Source: an uncultured Paraprevotella sp. (GTDB taxonomy: Bacteria > Bacteroidota > Bacteroidia > Bacteroidales > Bacteroidaceae). From it: a stretch of 63,950 bases of DNA. The notes below the pieces were generated by a model. That model was given only the letters and a program-made list of their open reading frames with translations, ran no database searches and was not told the origin of the DNA. The DNA is taken from contig CAMWUI010000014.1 in the NCBI GenBank assembly GCA_947177395.1, forward strand, positions 1 through 63,950, written 5' to 3'. The translations under genes were made by a program, and so were the position numbers. Of this stretch, positions 9,701 to 17,794 are shown piece by piece (position 1 is the stretch's first letter; each line of letters starts with the position of its first letter).

Positions 9701-9847
9701 GAGTGTATAGATGCCGTCACCGGCCTGCACCCGTGCCCGGCCCGGCTGCTCCGCCTGCGGAAATACCACGGTCTGGGCTTCCGCACGGAAGAACGCGCCG
9801 GAAAGCAGGACTGCAAGTGAAGCATAAAGAAATCTTTTGTTTTTCAT
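6710..9847 (-). CDS. Secreted GH36/GH27-like glycosidase with two duplicated modules
   Basis: A 1045-aa protein with a signal peptide (1-25, cleaved near AEAQ). The catalytic region (~575-870) has the features of clan GH-D retaining glycosidases (alpha-galactosidase type): a WDDGWD motif at 626-631 and a KFDG motif at 715-718 whose Asp717 is the candidate nucleophile. Two similar ~80-residue modules (about 265-345 and 428-510) share IVGVD, VASDYH and RYFCE-RTE motifs and interrupt the N-terminal region; their role is probably glycan or surface binding. The C-terminal tail ends with a YDLTGRRV...KGIYVVGGKKV pattern. ATG 9847 was chosen for the signal peptide. Substrate and exact GH family are uncertain. 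Confidence 0.8.
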   Translation of the reverse strand: MKNKRFLYASLAVLLSGAFFRAEAQTVVFPQAEQPGRARVQAGDGIYTLSNDLLSASFVREDGRLLFGGCDALTLQAGTELFKLRLGNGTEVCASEMTLAEVRTVELAGDPAAVKGSKRFDGKAVEADFAYGNLNITWRAVLRDGSHYLRTELDVTATKDTPMNSLTPMMYCVDNLAGGTVPVVVGNTRGAVLASDRIFAGLETPMGLNTSGTTSDMDRFTHDAWTANSFAWTPGEDTPQGILALGYTTAQIVGTRGYLVFRETGEYTLTFAYSSGSHRLNIVGVDLLKDGEVVASDYHYGFTGNLAQNNTYRLAVPESGAYQVRYFCEVRTETITSSGVITYDKKVSVPVIVYDQPAATVAAGRAKAPKALPAGSSSIGEDEMLTDTWKPADWKVAGNVPPRITELGFGYPDVKFVQQPFTVRSGKGTLTAEFIYKTGNNGLSIVGVDMTDEEGNIVASDYHKGFSGNAKTDNLYTMNVPYEGAFTLRYFCENRTEANTSTGEIKLRLAVVDTIHLPAPTTVPIQGVWSRNTTLAAGKTWSVGSVVGLIAPGQARRSFLAYSERERAVPWRPYPVYISWYELNIDRNNSQDYSNNMTVAQCSDVIEHWKTALFDAYGTGIEAFVWDDGWDEYGTWTFNKNFPDGFAGPDALARDMGSGIGAWLGPVGGYGQSGNYRRSYWSGRGGMQLSNPAYYKVFLDACNYMIDTYDFRFFKFDGISAQFSAVGPDAGTTGEENAEAIIDIEREIRKSKEDIFLNTTVGTWASPFWFQFTDAVWRQENDYGTIGNQGTDRERWITYRDRLVYQNFVQNSPLCPINTLMTHGFILTSFGNVSKNMDYAGIVREMRCAFACGSGMVELYNDYKLMNNINGDRLWADLAECIRWQRDNADVLADIHWVGGNPWDGSRANVYGWASWNGRKATLALRNPSASPQTYTTTLRQALDIPAYVNTTVTLSDAFAQAVLSGLPVGEPVDIDTELTLNLPASSVFVYNGLDGSAPTGIAVAPVASPVRSGNDTAVYDLTGRRVSRPASKGIYVVGGKKVAY

Positions 9848-9944
9848 GAGTAATTCAGGTTTTTTATTGGTATATCTGTTTTCTGCGCGAAGAGGCTTCC
9901 CTGCTGACATTCATATCCGTAAGCCGGCATAGAAAGCACTTGTG

Positions 9945-9952
9945 CAAAGATA
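9945..9952 (-). promoter_or_regulatory. -7 element TATCTTTG of the GH36-like gene
   Basis: Minus-strand TAnnTTTG match; the implied leader is about 90 nt long before the ATG at 9847. Confidence 0.55.
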
Positions 9953-10177
9953 ACAAAAAATAATTCAAAATACAGAGTCGTGAACAACAGATAAGCATTT
10001 TTGCGGCTCAGCGGGAAACTGGGGCCATCCGTCAATGGACAGGCATCCAGCCGGGAAACTATCCGGAGACTGTTATTTTAGTTTTCATAAGGTCGTCATT
10101 CAAACTTAAATAAGATCATCTGGAGTACTATCATGAGCGCCAGAGGATAGTATTCCACATTCCTAATGAACAGATTT

Positions 10178-10320
10178 TCACTACCCATAGTAAACAGCAC
10201 TCCACTACCCATAGTAGACAGCGCTCCACTACCCATAGTAGACAGCACTCCACTACCCATAGTGAACAGCGCTCCACTACCCATAGTGAACAGCGCTCCA
10301 CTTGATGAGTGGACAGCCTG
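10178..10320 (-). repeat. 24-nt mini-hairpin array, family A, locus 2
   Basis: Five units containing CACTACCCATAGT at 10178-10200, 10201-10224, 10225-10248, 10249-10272 and 10273-10296, and a diverged sixth (10297-10320) in which the core becomes CCACT-TGATG-AGTGG. Every unit can form CACTA-CCCA-TAGTG or the ACTA/TAGT version. The reverse complement of a unit aligns with unit 3 of locus 1 with only two differences in the core 24 nt. Confidence 0.9.
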
Positions 10321-10371
10321 CGGGTGGAAAGGCCGGAGGCCGTCGCCTCCCTCTCTCCTCCCCTACACGCA

Positions 10372-10408
10372 AATTCCCCGCGGCGCACCGAACACGCCGC
10401 GGGGAATT
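10372..10408. terminator. Terminator hairpin downstream of the BNR_4 gene
   Basis: Perfect 14-bp arms AATTCCCCGCGGCG (10372-10385) and CGCCGCGGGGAATT (10395-10408) with a 9-nt loop, 43 nt past the stop of the minus-strand gene. Very GC-rich stem; no strong U-run. Confidence 0.75.
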
Positions 10409-10451
10409 CATGTTATGAGAACAAAGCCGTCAGGGAGCTACCGCCCGCTGT

Positions 10452-13400
10452 TCAGTAAACCACCTTTCTGCCGTTTACAATGTAGACTCCTTTCAAAACC
10501 GGATAAGCGACACGGCGACCACTCAGGTCATACAGGGCCTCGGGCGAAGAAACAGATTCTACCTCGCGGATGCCGGTAGCCTGCGGAGTGCGCGCACCGC
10601 GCAGGGCATCACGCAGGGACACGTAAGCGGCATACAGTTCCGCTTGTGAGGCCTCCTTTGTCATCCCTTTGGCCGTCAGGCTGGCCTCCGTAAGCATTCC
10701 CAGCCAAGGGTCTACCAGTGGAGAGCCTTCCAACAATTGATCGGCCGCCTGCGTCATGCGCGCCAGCAACGCCAACAGTTCGGGTGCCTCACGATTGGCC
10801 GTCACATCCAACAGACGAAAGTTGTCAAAGCCAAGGAACTTCTCGCTACCGTCCGACGTGTGGCGTGCCGTGCATCCCAGCACGGTCTGCTGCAGTCCAT
10901 CGCAGGGAAACATCACCGATGCCTGTTCCCACGCTCCTGTCGCGCTCGGAGCCGTAGCCGACAGAGTTTCATCCTTTCCGGCCTTGGCCCAGATGGTTGC
11001 CTGCCCACCCAATCCGCTCTGCCAGAGAGAGGCCTGCAACGCATAGTAGGCAGCAGGCAACGTGTCGTTCGTCTGCGTAAGCGAAATGGAGGACGTACCC
11101 CATTTCTGACGCACGAGGTAGCTGTTAGCGCCCAACTGTTCCGTCCTTGCCACAGAAGTGAAGAGGTTGTAATACAGACACGAGGAGTTGAGCACCGTCA
11201 TGTCGTTCGCGTCGCGCCCCGTATAGTCTGCCTTCCAGCCGGAAGGCACGTAAATAGCGCGGTCGGACGTCACGCCCGAACCGGCCAGCACAGTAAAATC
11301 TTCCTCGAAACCGGGATTGACCAGGCAGTCCGTGCGATCCACGTTCAGCGCCTCGTCGTCGATGTGAATGCCCTGCAGAGCAGCGATTTCCTCCAGCGTG
11401 AGAGCGGTATTGAAGACATACAAATCATCCATGGTTCCCACGTAATCGACATTATCCTTGCCATAAGAGGTGTCCCACCATTGTGTCCTCCCGATGTAGT
11501 TGCGGATATCGGCGGAGGAGGCGGCAATCTGCCAGGCCTCGTTCATATTGGCTGTACCGCTTCCCACGCATTCGCCATTCACATAGATGGATGTCAGCCG
11601 CGTGCGGGCATCATAGGTGACGGCCATTTTATATGTATTACCGGTTGAAAGCGTCGCGGCTCCGTCCACCATAGTTGTCGTTCCGCCGCCCAACTTGATA
11701 CCGGCCGCCAGCGCGTTGGCACGGGCAAACAGGCTATTGCCTGACGAGAATCCGAAATCATAAAAGCGCGGAGCAGCCGACAAGGAAGCCGGCGTGGCCA
11801 GGAACAGCACAGTATAGCTGCGCAGACTGTCCAGCAGTCCGGCGGGAATGACGGCATAACCGTTCGTATCAAAGGCCGTGGACTTGTTGGCCGTCAGGTC
11901 GAGCACGCCATTGGCCTTTGCCGAACCGTTCAACATGAGGTCGCGGCCGTTTCCGCTCAGGTCTTTCACAAATGCGTTCCCCTCCGACTGATAGGCGTCG
12001 GACGCTTCAAAAGCATAATAGGCCAAACAATTAAGCTCGATGTCACGAGGCAGCGCCGTCACGGCAAACGTGCGCACGGTGCTTCCGGCAGAAGCCGTGA
12101 GAGTGACTTCCGTCTCTGTCTCCGGAGCGCGGAAAGAACCGTCCGCCGCCAGTATCTCGGGACGGTCGGAGGTCCATACGACCGATTCCCCGCCTACCTT
12201 CACGGGCAACAGCACGTCCGTACAAACCTTTCCGGGGACATAGAGCCCGTCCAGCGCCTGCTTCTTGAGTATGTATCTGACTTCATCCTGCGATAGGCAC
12301 TCCCCGTAGAACGAGGCTGTCTGGAGCGTCCCCTCATATCCGCCGATGCGAAGTCCCCCGGCAGAAAGCCCTTCCACCTCGATTTTCTGGTCGATCAGTC
12401 CGTTGCGGTAAATTGTGAGCACGCGGCCGTCGTATGCCAGCGTCAGATTGAACTCTCCCAGTTGTGTGGGCCAGCGGTCGCCGCTCGTACCGCCGGAATT
12501 CCAGGCCCAACTGTCCGACGTATACAACTGATTCGTACTGCGATAGGTCGTTCCTCCGATTGTCACATAAGGCAGGACATCCGTTTCCGCTACGCCATAG
12601 GTAAATTCATCACCGCTCACCAATGTCCCGTAATAGGCCGATGCACTCAGTTGCAGACCGACGCTCAGGGTGAAAGCGGTCGTCTGAGGCAATTCCGGTG
12701 CTTCAAAAGTTCCGATGCTCATGGATTTGCCGCCGTAGGTCTCATGCCATGCGGGTGCGTCCACATAACTGTTCAGTGTTTCGTTCCACTGATAGTCGCA
12801 ACGTATCCCGGTGGGATAACCGGCCGGATAGTTCTTGTTCACCATCCAATAATAATAGTCGCCGTTCATCCAGGCCAGGCGCAGAGGCGAACGGGAAGAG
12901 CCGGGCAACACGTAAGGCCGCACGTTGTTCTTGTCGGAGTTACGTGTTACGGGAGTCTTCTCCGTCACACGTCCCTCATCGTTCAACGTATACTTCCAGA
13001 TTTCATATACTTTCCGTCCCGTTTCGCCTTCGGTGGGAATCGACAGGTAGATAATATTCGGATTTTCGGGGTCGAGAGCTTCTCCACCGCTGTAGCAGTA
13101 TTCGGTATTGGAAGAGTGAAAACGACCTCCGCCATCGGCCAAGTCTGTCAGGCGCCAAGCACTGCCCGTCCACTTGGCATAGAAATATTCATGCTGCGAC
13201 TTGCCTCCGTTGATGCGTACCATCGCAATGACGGGACGGTCCTCGGCATCGCAGGCTATCTGCCACACCCAGTCGCGGTAATCGCCCGGAGCATCTACCA
13301 CCGTATAGGGATATTTACTCTTATAGTCACTTGTCTTGTAAACCTTGAAAGAACCGGAGGCTATCGTGGACAGACGCGTTCCCCGAATGTCCTCCAGCGA

Positions 13401-14159
13401 GGGAGCCACTTTCACATTGCCCTGCGCGTCCTTGGTGGCATTCAGGTTCACGACATTGAAGTACACCCAGTTGGGCTGTTCGTTGTCGGGATGTCCGGTG
13501 GTATAGGTCATGTATATCTTGTCCTTTCCGTTGCTGTAATACTTGGCATAAGGACGCGCTCCTGTGGACTGTACAATCTGATACGGCCCCCAGGCGACCT
13601 GCACATTGTCCTCCGTATCGGGCAAGGTATAGCGTCCGATAGTGGGATGCCAATTGATGCCGCGCCAGCAGAGGTAGAAGTGCTGCGGGTCGTCGCTCAG
13701 GATGAAAGGCGACGGATACGTGGTATTGTTGGCCGTCTTGATGACTTTTTCTTCTCCCAACGTCGTAATGTCACCCGGCTTGCGGGATACGCGGTAGAAG
13801 AAACAGGCTTCATCGGTGTGACGCGAATAGAAGATCATGACACGTTCGTCCGGCAGAATGAGAAACGTCGGGTTGTTGTGGTCGTCGGGCTGGAAGTTCG
13901 AACGAACCAACACTTCATTATGCTGTCCTGTAAGAAAGTCCACCTGCATGGCCTTGATATTACCGTGCACGTCGATATAGCCCAAGTAGGAGGCGTTGAT
14001 GGTTCCTGCCTCATTTTCATAATGCAGGGCCCGCGGGTCGGCAAACCAGCACCAAGCGCCTTCGTTGGTGACGGAATACCCGTCGTACGTGTCTGCCGCC
14101 CGCGTGCCGGACAAGCACAGCGTCAGCAATACAACAAGAGAGTAAATTTTGTTTTTCAT
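10452..14159 (-). CDS. Secreted BNR_4 beta-propeller protein with LamG domains; candidate polysaccharide lyase
   Basis: A 1235-aa protein: signal peptide (1-21), BNR_4-type propeller (~25-450), LamG/concanavalin-like domain (~480-640), a short Ig-like segment (~645-710), second LamG domain (~715-920), a carbohydrate-module-like region, and a C-terminal tail with the YDLSGRRV...KGVYIVNGRKV pattern. In the propeller, His94 (DDHNNP) and His114 (FYSRH) are 20 residues apart, with Tyr148 (TYPSP) and Arg166 (CWRG) following; this order resembles the catalytic His/His/Tyr/Arg of ulvan lyases PL24/PL25. Asp-boxes of sialidases are not seen. The -7 element is at 14187-14194. Function is inferred, not shown. 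Confidence 0.75.
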   Translation of the reverse strand: MKNKIYSLVVLLTLCLSGTRAADTYDGYSVTNEGAWCWFADPRALHYENEAGTINASYLGYIDVHGNIKAMQVDFLTGQHNEVLVRSNFQPDDHNNPTFLILPDERVMIFYSRHTDEACFFYRVSRKPGDITTLGEEKVIKTANNTTYPSPFILSDDPQHFYLCWRGINWHPTIGRYTLPDTEDNVQVAWGPYQIVQSTGARPYAKYYSNGKDKIYMTYTTGHPDNEQPNWVYFNVVNLNATKDAQGNVKVAPSLEDIRGTRLSTIASGSFKVYKTSDYKSKYPYTVVDAPGDYRDWVWQIACDAEDRPVIAMVRINGGKSQHEYFYAKWTGSAWRLTDLADGGGRFHSSNTEYCYSGGEALDPENPNIIYLSIPTEGETGRKVYEIWKYTLNDEGRVTEKTPVTRNSDKNNVRPYVLPGSSRSPLRLAWMNGDYYYWMVNKNYPAGYPTGIRCDYQWNETLNSYVDAPAWHETYGGKSMSIGTFEAPELPQTTAFTLSVGLQLSASAYYGTLVSGDEFTYGVAETDVLPYVTIGGTTYRSTNQLYTSDSWAWNSGGTSGDRWPTQLGEFNLTLAYDGRVLTIYRNGLIDQKIEVEGLSAGGLRIGGYEGTLQTASFYGECLSQDEVRYILKKQALDGLYVPGKVCTDVLLPVKVGGESVVWTSDRPEILAADGSFRAPETETEVTLTASAGSTVRTFAVTALPRDIELNCLAYYAFEASDAYQSEGNAFVKDLSGNGRDLMLNGSAKANGVLDLTANKSTAFDTNGYAVIPAGLLDSLRSYTVLFLATPASLSAAPRFYDFGFSSGNSLFARANALAAGIKLGGGTTTMVDGAATLSTGNTYKMAVTYDARTRLTSIYVNGECVGSGTANMNEAWQIAASSADIRNYIGRTQWWDTSYGKDNVDYVGTMDDLYVFNTALTLEEIAALQGIHIDDEALNVDRTDCLVNPGFEEDFTVLAGSGVTSDRAIYVPSGWKADYTGRDANDMTVLNSSCLYYNLFTSVARTEQLGANSYLVRQKWGTSSISLTQTNDTLPAAYYALQASLWQSGLGGQATIWAKAGKDETLSATAPSATGAWEQASVMFPCDGLQQTVLGCTARHTSDGSEKFLGFDNFRLLDVTANREAPELLALLARMTQAADQLLEGSPLVDPWLGMLTEASLTAKGMTKEASQAELYAAYVSLRDALRGARTPQATGIREVESVSSPEALYDLSGRRVAYPVLKGVYIVNGRKVVY

Positions 14160-14186
14160 GTTTTATTAAGTTTGTTTTTCAGAGAA

Positions 14187-14194
14187 CAAAGCTA
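14187..14194 (-). promoter_or_regulatory. -7 element TAGCTTTG of the BNR_4 gene
   Basis: Minus-strand TAnnTTTG match 28 nt upstream of the start codon at 14159. Confidence 0.6.
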
Positions 14195-14253
14195 TGACTT
14201 TCAGAGAGAATACACAAGCATATCGGAATGTTTTTTCATCCTTTTCCGGAAAT

Positions 14254-15744
14254 TCACGGATGCACGCAGCCATCGGTCGTCCAGAGACAGAAAGGAGAGA
14301 TATGACTGCTGCGGATGCGCCACTCGGCCGGATAAAGGTTATTGGCACGGTTACCCACGTTTTTGACAAAGCCCAGCGCGGCGCCCCGAAAAACGAGTAG
14401 CACATAGCCACGCGGCGCATCGGAAGGCAGTGTTAACGTTTCCCTTCGTAAATAAGCCACGGCCTGTTCCTGTCCGAGCTCCACCATAGGAAATGCGCCC
14501 CCGGCACGTTCCGTACTCAACGCCAACGCATGGGAGGGTATCCAGTCGCGTCCCTTCAGTTCCGCCACGGGAATACCGGCATGCAGCACCGTAAGATATT
14601 CTTTTAAACGGGTATACACAGATACGTGAGCACGGGGAAATGCAGACAGCCGTCCGTCAGTTGTCGCAAGAAATTCATAGTTTTCCGACTTACACACCCA
14701 TGACAGACATTCGTTCGGGACTGTCGGCGGAGCGACACGCCCTTTTTTCGCCTTTCCCGAGCGGGGCTTTTCTTGCTTCTCCGGATTGTCGCAAACCACC
14801 GACATGGATTCTTCCCCGCCATTCTTTCGCAACACAGCCAGAAAAAAACCTTCTCCCCGCGTACGTCCGGGCAAGAAATGATAAACAGAACGGTTCTCAA
14901 CCCTGCTCTCCGAGGTACCCCGGGGCAAACGCCCCTCCACCAGCCAATCGTCCTCCACCGGAAGCGGGAGCACACTGGCTCCCAATTCGTCCGCAATCCA
15001 ATCTATGTTTTCTTCATTCTCCTTGTCGTTATAGGTACACGTACTATATATAAGAAGTCCACCGGGACGGAGAGCCGGCCACACGTCGGCCAGTATCTCC
15101 CTCTGCCGGTTACGGCACAACTCCACGTTGGCCGTGCTCCACTCCTCCATCGCCCCGGCGTCTTTTCGGAACATTCCTTCTCCGGAACAGGGGACATCAG
15201 CTATCACGACATCAAACAGCGACGCGAAACGCGTGAAGTCTTTCGGATAGTTCTGCGTAACGATGCAACCGGGATGCCCCCATTTGGCTATATTCTCGGC
15301 CAGCACCTGCGCCCGGCTACGTATGGGCTCGTTACTTACCAGCAGACTGCCTTCCGACAAAAGGGCACGGGCGTGGGTAGACTTGCCTCCCGGCGCCGCG
15401 CACAGATCGAGCGCTGCTACAGGTCCGGTGACATAACGGCGGATTGCCTGCTCCAGAAACATGGAACTGGCCTCCTGTACATAATAGAGCCCGGCATGCA
15501 GCAAGGGATCGTACGTGAAAGACGGACGCTCGCTCAAATAGACCGCCGACCTGCACCAAGGCACCCCGCCGTCCGCATGGGGAAGCGACAGGACATCCGA
15601 CGACAAACCAGCCATCCGGCATTTCTGCTCATTCAGCCGCACACTGACCGGCGGTTCTTCCGACAAAGCCGCACAAAGGATTCGGTACAAATCATCGCCT
15701 GCCAGACGACGGGTATAATCCGTAAATTCTTGAGGTAAAATCAT
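14254..15744 (-). CDS. RsmF/NOP2-like RNA cytosine-C5 methyltransferase
   Basis: A 496-aa SAM-dependent m5C methyltransferase of the NOL1/NOP2/Sun family, most likely acting on 16S rRNA. The SAM-binding LDLCAAPGGKSTH motif (~130-142), the DVPCSGEGMFRK motif (~198, Cys involved in product release) and the STCTYNDKENE motif (catalytic Cys) are all present, followed by a C-terminal PUA-like part. The start at 15744 (MILPQEF) fits the family; the frame opens further at 15798 but that would lie upstream of the -7 element. Monocistronic or upstream of the BNR_4 gene with a 94-nt gap. Confidence 0.93.
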   Translation of the reverse strand: MILPQEFTDYTRRLAGDDLYRILCAALSEEPPVSVRLNEQKCRMAGLSSDVLSLPHADGGVPWCRSAVYLSERPSFTYDPLLHAGLYYVQEASSMFLEQAIRRYVTGPVAALDLCAAPGGKSTHARALLSEGSLLVSNEPIRSRAQVLAENIAKWGHPGCIVTQNYPKDFTRFASLFDVVIADVPCSGEGMFRKDAGAMEEWSTANVELCRNRQREILADVWPALRPGGLLIYSTCTYNDKENEENIDWIADELGASVLPLPVEDDWLVEGRLPRGTSESRVENRSVYHFLPGRTRGEGFFLAVLRKNGGEESMSVVCDNPEKQEKPRSGKAKKGRVAPPTVPNECLSWVCKSENYEFLATTDGRLSAFPRAHVSVYTRLKEYLTVLHAGIPVAELKGRDWIPSHALALSTERAGGAFPMVELGQEQAVAYLRRETLTLPSDAPRGYVLLVFRGAALGFVKNVGNRANNLYPAEWRIRSSHISPFCLWTTDGCVHP

Positions 15745-15765
15745 GTTTCCAATCGTTCTACAAAA

Positions 15766-15773
15766 CAAAAATA
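15766..15773 (-). promoter_or_regulatory. -7 element TATTTTTG of the RsmF-like gene
   Basis: Minus-strand TAnnTTTG match 22 nt upstream of the start at 15744; it favours that start over 15798. Confidence 0.45.
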
Positions 15774-15885
15774 CATCTTTTATAACGAGAAATCGCAAAA
15801 AAATCCGTCACTTTGCAACCAACTGGAGTTTTTTAACGTCCAACAGACAGATAACATCATCGTGAACCATTAAATAAATTAAGTT

Positions 15886-16794
15886 ATGAAAAGTATTTCT
15901 ATGATGACTGCGGTTGTCTTGGCTGGTTGCCTGAGTTTCGGATACGAAGAAGTGAAAGCCGCACAGGATTCTATCGCAACCACTGCAATCGCGTCGAAAA
16001 CACCGGACAAGACGCAAGTCCGGAAAAAGAAAACGAAAGAAGACAAAGACACAACGCCCCAAACGGAAAGAGCGGTGGCAGACACCGCAGGGATTATCGC
16101 CTTCTCCGACACCTCGGACTATGTGGCCGACACGGTGTGCCTGAGGGCTCCGTCTACAGCTACGACTATATCCCTCACTGACAAGGATACGGGGGACGAA
16201 ACAGACAACACCATGCAGCATGTCATGCATTTCGGCATAAAAGCGGCCATCATAGTGCTCATCATCATTCTTCCCCTATTTGTTTTGCTGCTACTGTTCA
16301 TCTATCTTATCTACAAAACTCGCAAATCTCTAAGACAGAAGGACACGGCCGCTCCACGACAGCCCGTACAACCTCAGGAAACGAGAAACGAGCCTTCCAC
16401 CAGTTCTTCCGCCAAGAGGGAATATACGTCACCGGTGTATCCTGGCAATAGTTCCCGCTTCCGCGGCTATCTGTTCGACGAAGCTATCATGATTTCGGGT
16501 ATCAAATATACATCCGTCGGACTCGGAATATACATGGCCAGCCTCCACACACATGCCGGCAGGTTCTTCGTCTGGATCAGCATCATTATTCTCTTCATCG
16601 GTCTGGGCAAAGTGACGATAGCCTGGTTGCCCAACCTCAAACAGAAGGAAACCGATCAGCCACAACCGACAGAGGCCCCTACACAAGAGAAGCCGGCAGA
16701 ACAGGAAACGGATTCCTCTGCCACCCGACAGCCCGAGAACCCGGAAAACTACATGCCTTCGGCACAGGAGGAGAACAATGATACAAAAGCTTGA
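15886..16794 (+). CDS. Membrane protein upstream of an ECF sigma factor (DUF6249-like)
   Basis: A 302-aa protein with an N-terminal signal that carries a possible lipobox (VLAGC), a polar Thr/Asp/Lys-rich stretch (~25-105), one long hydrophobic helix (~118-145), a linker, two more hydrophobic segments (~205-250) and a Pro/Glu/Thr-rich tail. The overall layout recalls the DUF6249 family found next to sigma factors in Bacteroidota, but I assign this from memory of context rather than a search. It ends 30 nt before the sigma factor gene, so it likely belongs to the same operon and could sense or tune envelope stress. Confidence 0.7.
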   Translation: MKSISMMTAVVLAGCLSFGYEEVKAAQDSIATTAIASKTPDKTQVRKKKTKEDKDTTPQTERAVADTAGIIAFSDTSDYVADTVCLRAPSTATTISLTDKDTGDETDNTMQHVMHFGIKAAIIVLIIILPLFVLLLLFIYLIYKTRKSLRQKDTAAPRQPVQPQETRNEPSTSSSAKREYTSPVYPGNSSRFRGYLFDEAIMISGIKYTSVGLGIYMASLHTHAGRFFVWISIIILFIGLGKVTIAWLPNLKQKETDQPQPTEAPTQEKPAEQETDSSATRQPENPENYMPSAQEENNDTKA

Positions 16795-16824
16795 GTAAGA
16801 CACAGCGGATTTCCCTGACATGCC

Positions 16825-17364
16825 ATGAGCCAACTGAATACACTGTTTCTCATAAGCCAAGCCGTATTGTTCCACAACGACCGTGCCTTCGGGCGGTTGG
16901 TGGAACAATACCAATCGGTTCTGCGCCGCTTTCTGCTTAATCTGACAGGAGGTGACAAGGCTGCAGCCGACGACCTGGCACAGGAAACATTTATACGGGC
17001 CTACAGGCATCTGTCAGACTTCCGGGGCAGTGCACATTTCAAAACATGGCTGTTACGTATTGCATATAACACGTTTTATGACTATCTTCGCAACAGCAAG
17101 ATAACGACAGAGACACTAAACCGCGAAACGGAATTACGCCCCGCGGACGGGACAAATAGTGAAACTCTGCAAATAGACTTGAATACCGCGATGGCCTTGT
17201 TGTCCGCGGCGGAACGCACTTGCGTAACATTGAGGCTTCAGGAAGGTCTGAGCATCAGAAAAATAACAGATATAACAGGATGGCCGGAAGGTACGGTCAA
17301 ATCGCATATCAGCCGGGGACGACAGAAACTGGCCGATTTTTTAAGGAGAAACGGATATGACTGA
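16825..17364 (+). CDS. ECF-type RNA polymerase sigma factor
   Basis: A 179-aa sigma-70 family factor with only regions 2 and 4. Region 2 (~40-90) includes DDLAQETFIRAYRH and FKTWLLRIAYN; region 4 (~125-175) contains the helix-turn-helix GLSIRKITDITGWPEGTVKS. It directs RNA polymerase to a small regulon, usually for envelope or stress responses. Its last 8 nt overlap the start of the following small membrane protein, which is typical of a sigma factor and its partner or anti-sigma factor. Confidence 0.92.
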   Translation: MSQLNTLFLISQAVLFHNDRAFGRLVEQYQSVLRRFLLNLTGGDKAAADDLAQETFIRAYRHLSDFRGSAHFKTWLLRIAYNTFYDYLRNSKITTETLNRETELRPADGTNSETLQIDLNTAMALLSAAERTCVTLRLQEGLSIRKITDITGWPEGTVKSHISRGRQKLADFLRRNGYD

Positions 17365-17761
17365 CAGAGACGAACAACGGGTGAAAAGGTTCCTGAAGGA
17401 ACAATCTCACGAGATCTCCGACAATGGATTCACACAACGTGTATTGTCCCGCCTGCCCGAACGGCAACAGACGGGTATCAATACAGCGTTACTGAACAAC
17501 TTGTGGACAGCAGGATGCCTGCTCATATTTACCGCCATCTGGGTCAAGTCGGGAAACTGGCACGAACTGCCGGAGAATCTTCACATCCACATACAAACAT
17601 TATTGTTCCAACTGTCTGCCACAGAAGCCTATATACTGGAAAAGATTCATTCCTATGCACTCAATCTGGCATGGGTCAAGAACGAATGGTGGAAGTTCGG
17701 TACGGTTTTACTGCTGTTCAGTCTTCTGAAACTGCACGAAACCCACCGTTATTCACGATAG
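17357..17761 (+). CDS. Small membrane protein translationally coupled to the ECF sigma (DUF5056-like)
   Basis: A 134-aa protein with a charged N-terminus (1-40), a hydrophobic helix (~45-63) and a second near the C-terminus (~113-125). The start ATG lies inside the sigma gene and is preceded by AAGGAG. Length, TM layout and context fit the DUF5056 proteins that follow sigma factors in Bacteroides; an anti-sigma role is plausible but no zinc-binding anti-sigma motif is present. Confidence 0.72.
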   Translation: MTDRDEQRVKRFLKEQSHEISDNGFTQRVLSRLPERQQTGINTALLNNLWTAGCLLIFTAIWVKSGNWHELPENLHIHIQTLLFQLSATEAYILEKIHSYALNLAWVKNEWWKFGTVLLLFSLLKLHETHRYSR

Positions 17762-17794
17762 ACCTCTTTTCAACTGATTCATCACACAACGACC

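Larger units (their letters stand above)
9848..10451. other. 604-nt gene-free interval upstream of the GH36-like gene
   Basis: Holds the GH36-like promoter element (9945-9952), a family A repeat array (10178-10320) with one family B-like segment just to its left (10145-10156), and the terminator of the BNR_4 gene (10372-10408). A plus-strand open frame across the array encodes only a repeating octapeptide and is not considered a gene. Confidence 0.7.

Noticed and set aside
10166..10579. Plus-strand frame with a repeating octapeptide
   Set aside because: Arises because the 24-nt array is a multiple of three; no start context, and it runs into the BNR_4 gene on the other strand.
10452..14159. 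Sialidase
   Set aside because: No Asp-box (SxDxGxTW) repeats or Arg triad seen; the His/His/Tyr/Arg layout fits lyase-type BNR_4 better.
12462..14366. 634-codon open frame opposite the BNR_4 gene
   Set aside because: Antisense shadow; no recognisable domain, and the minus-strand gene has strong family features.
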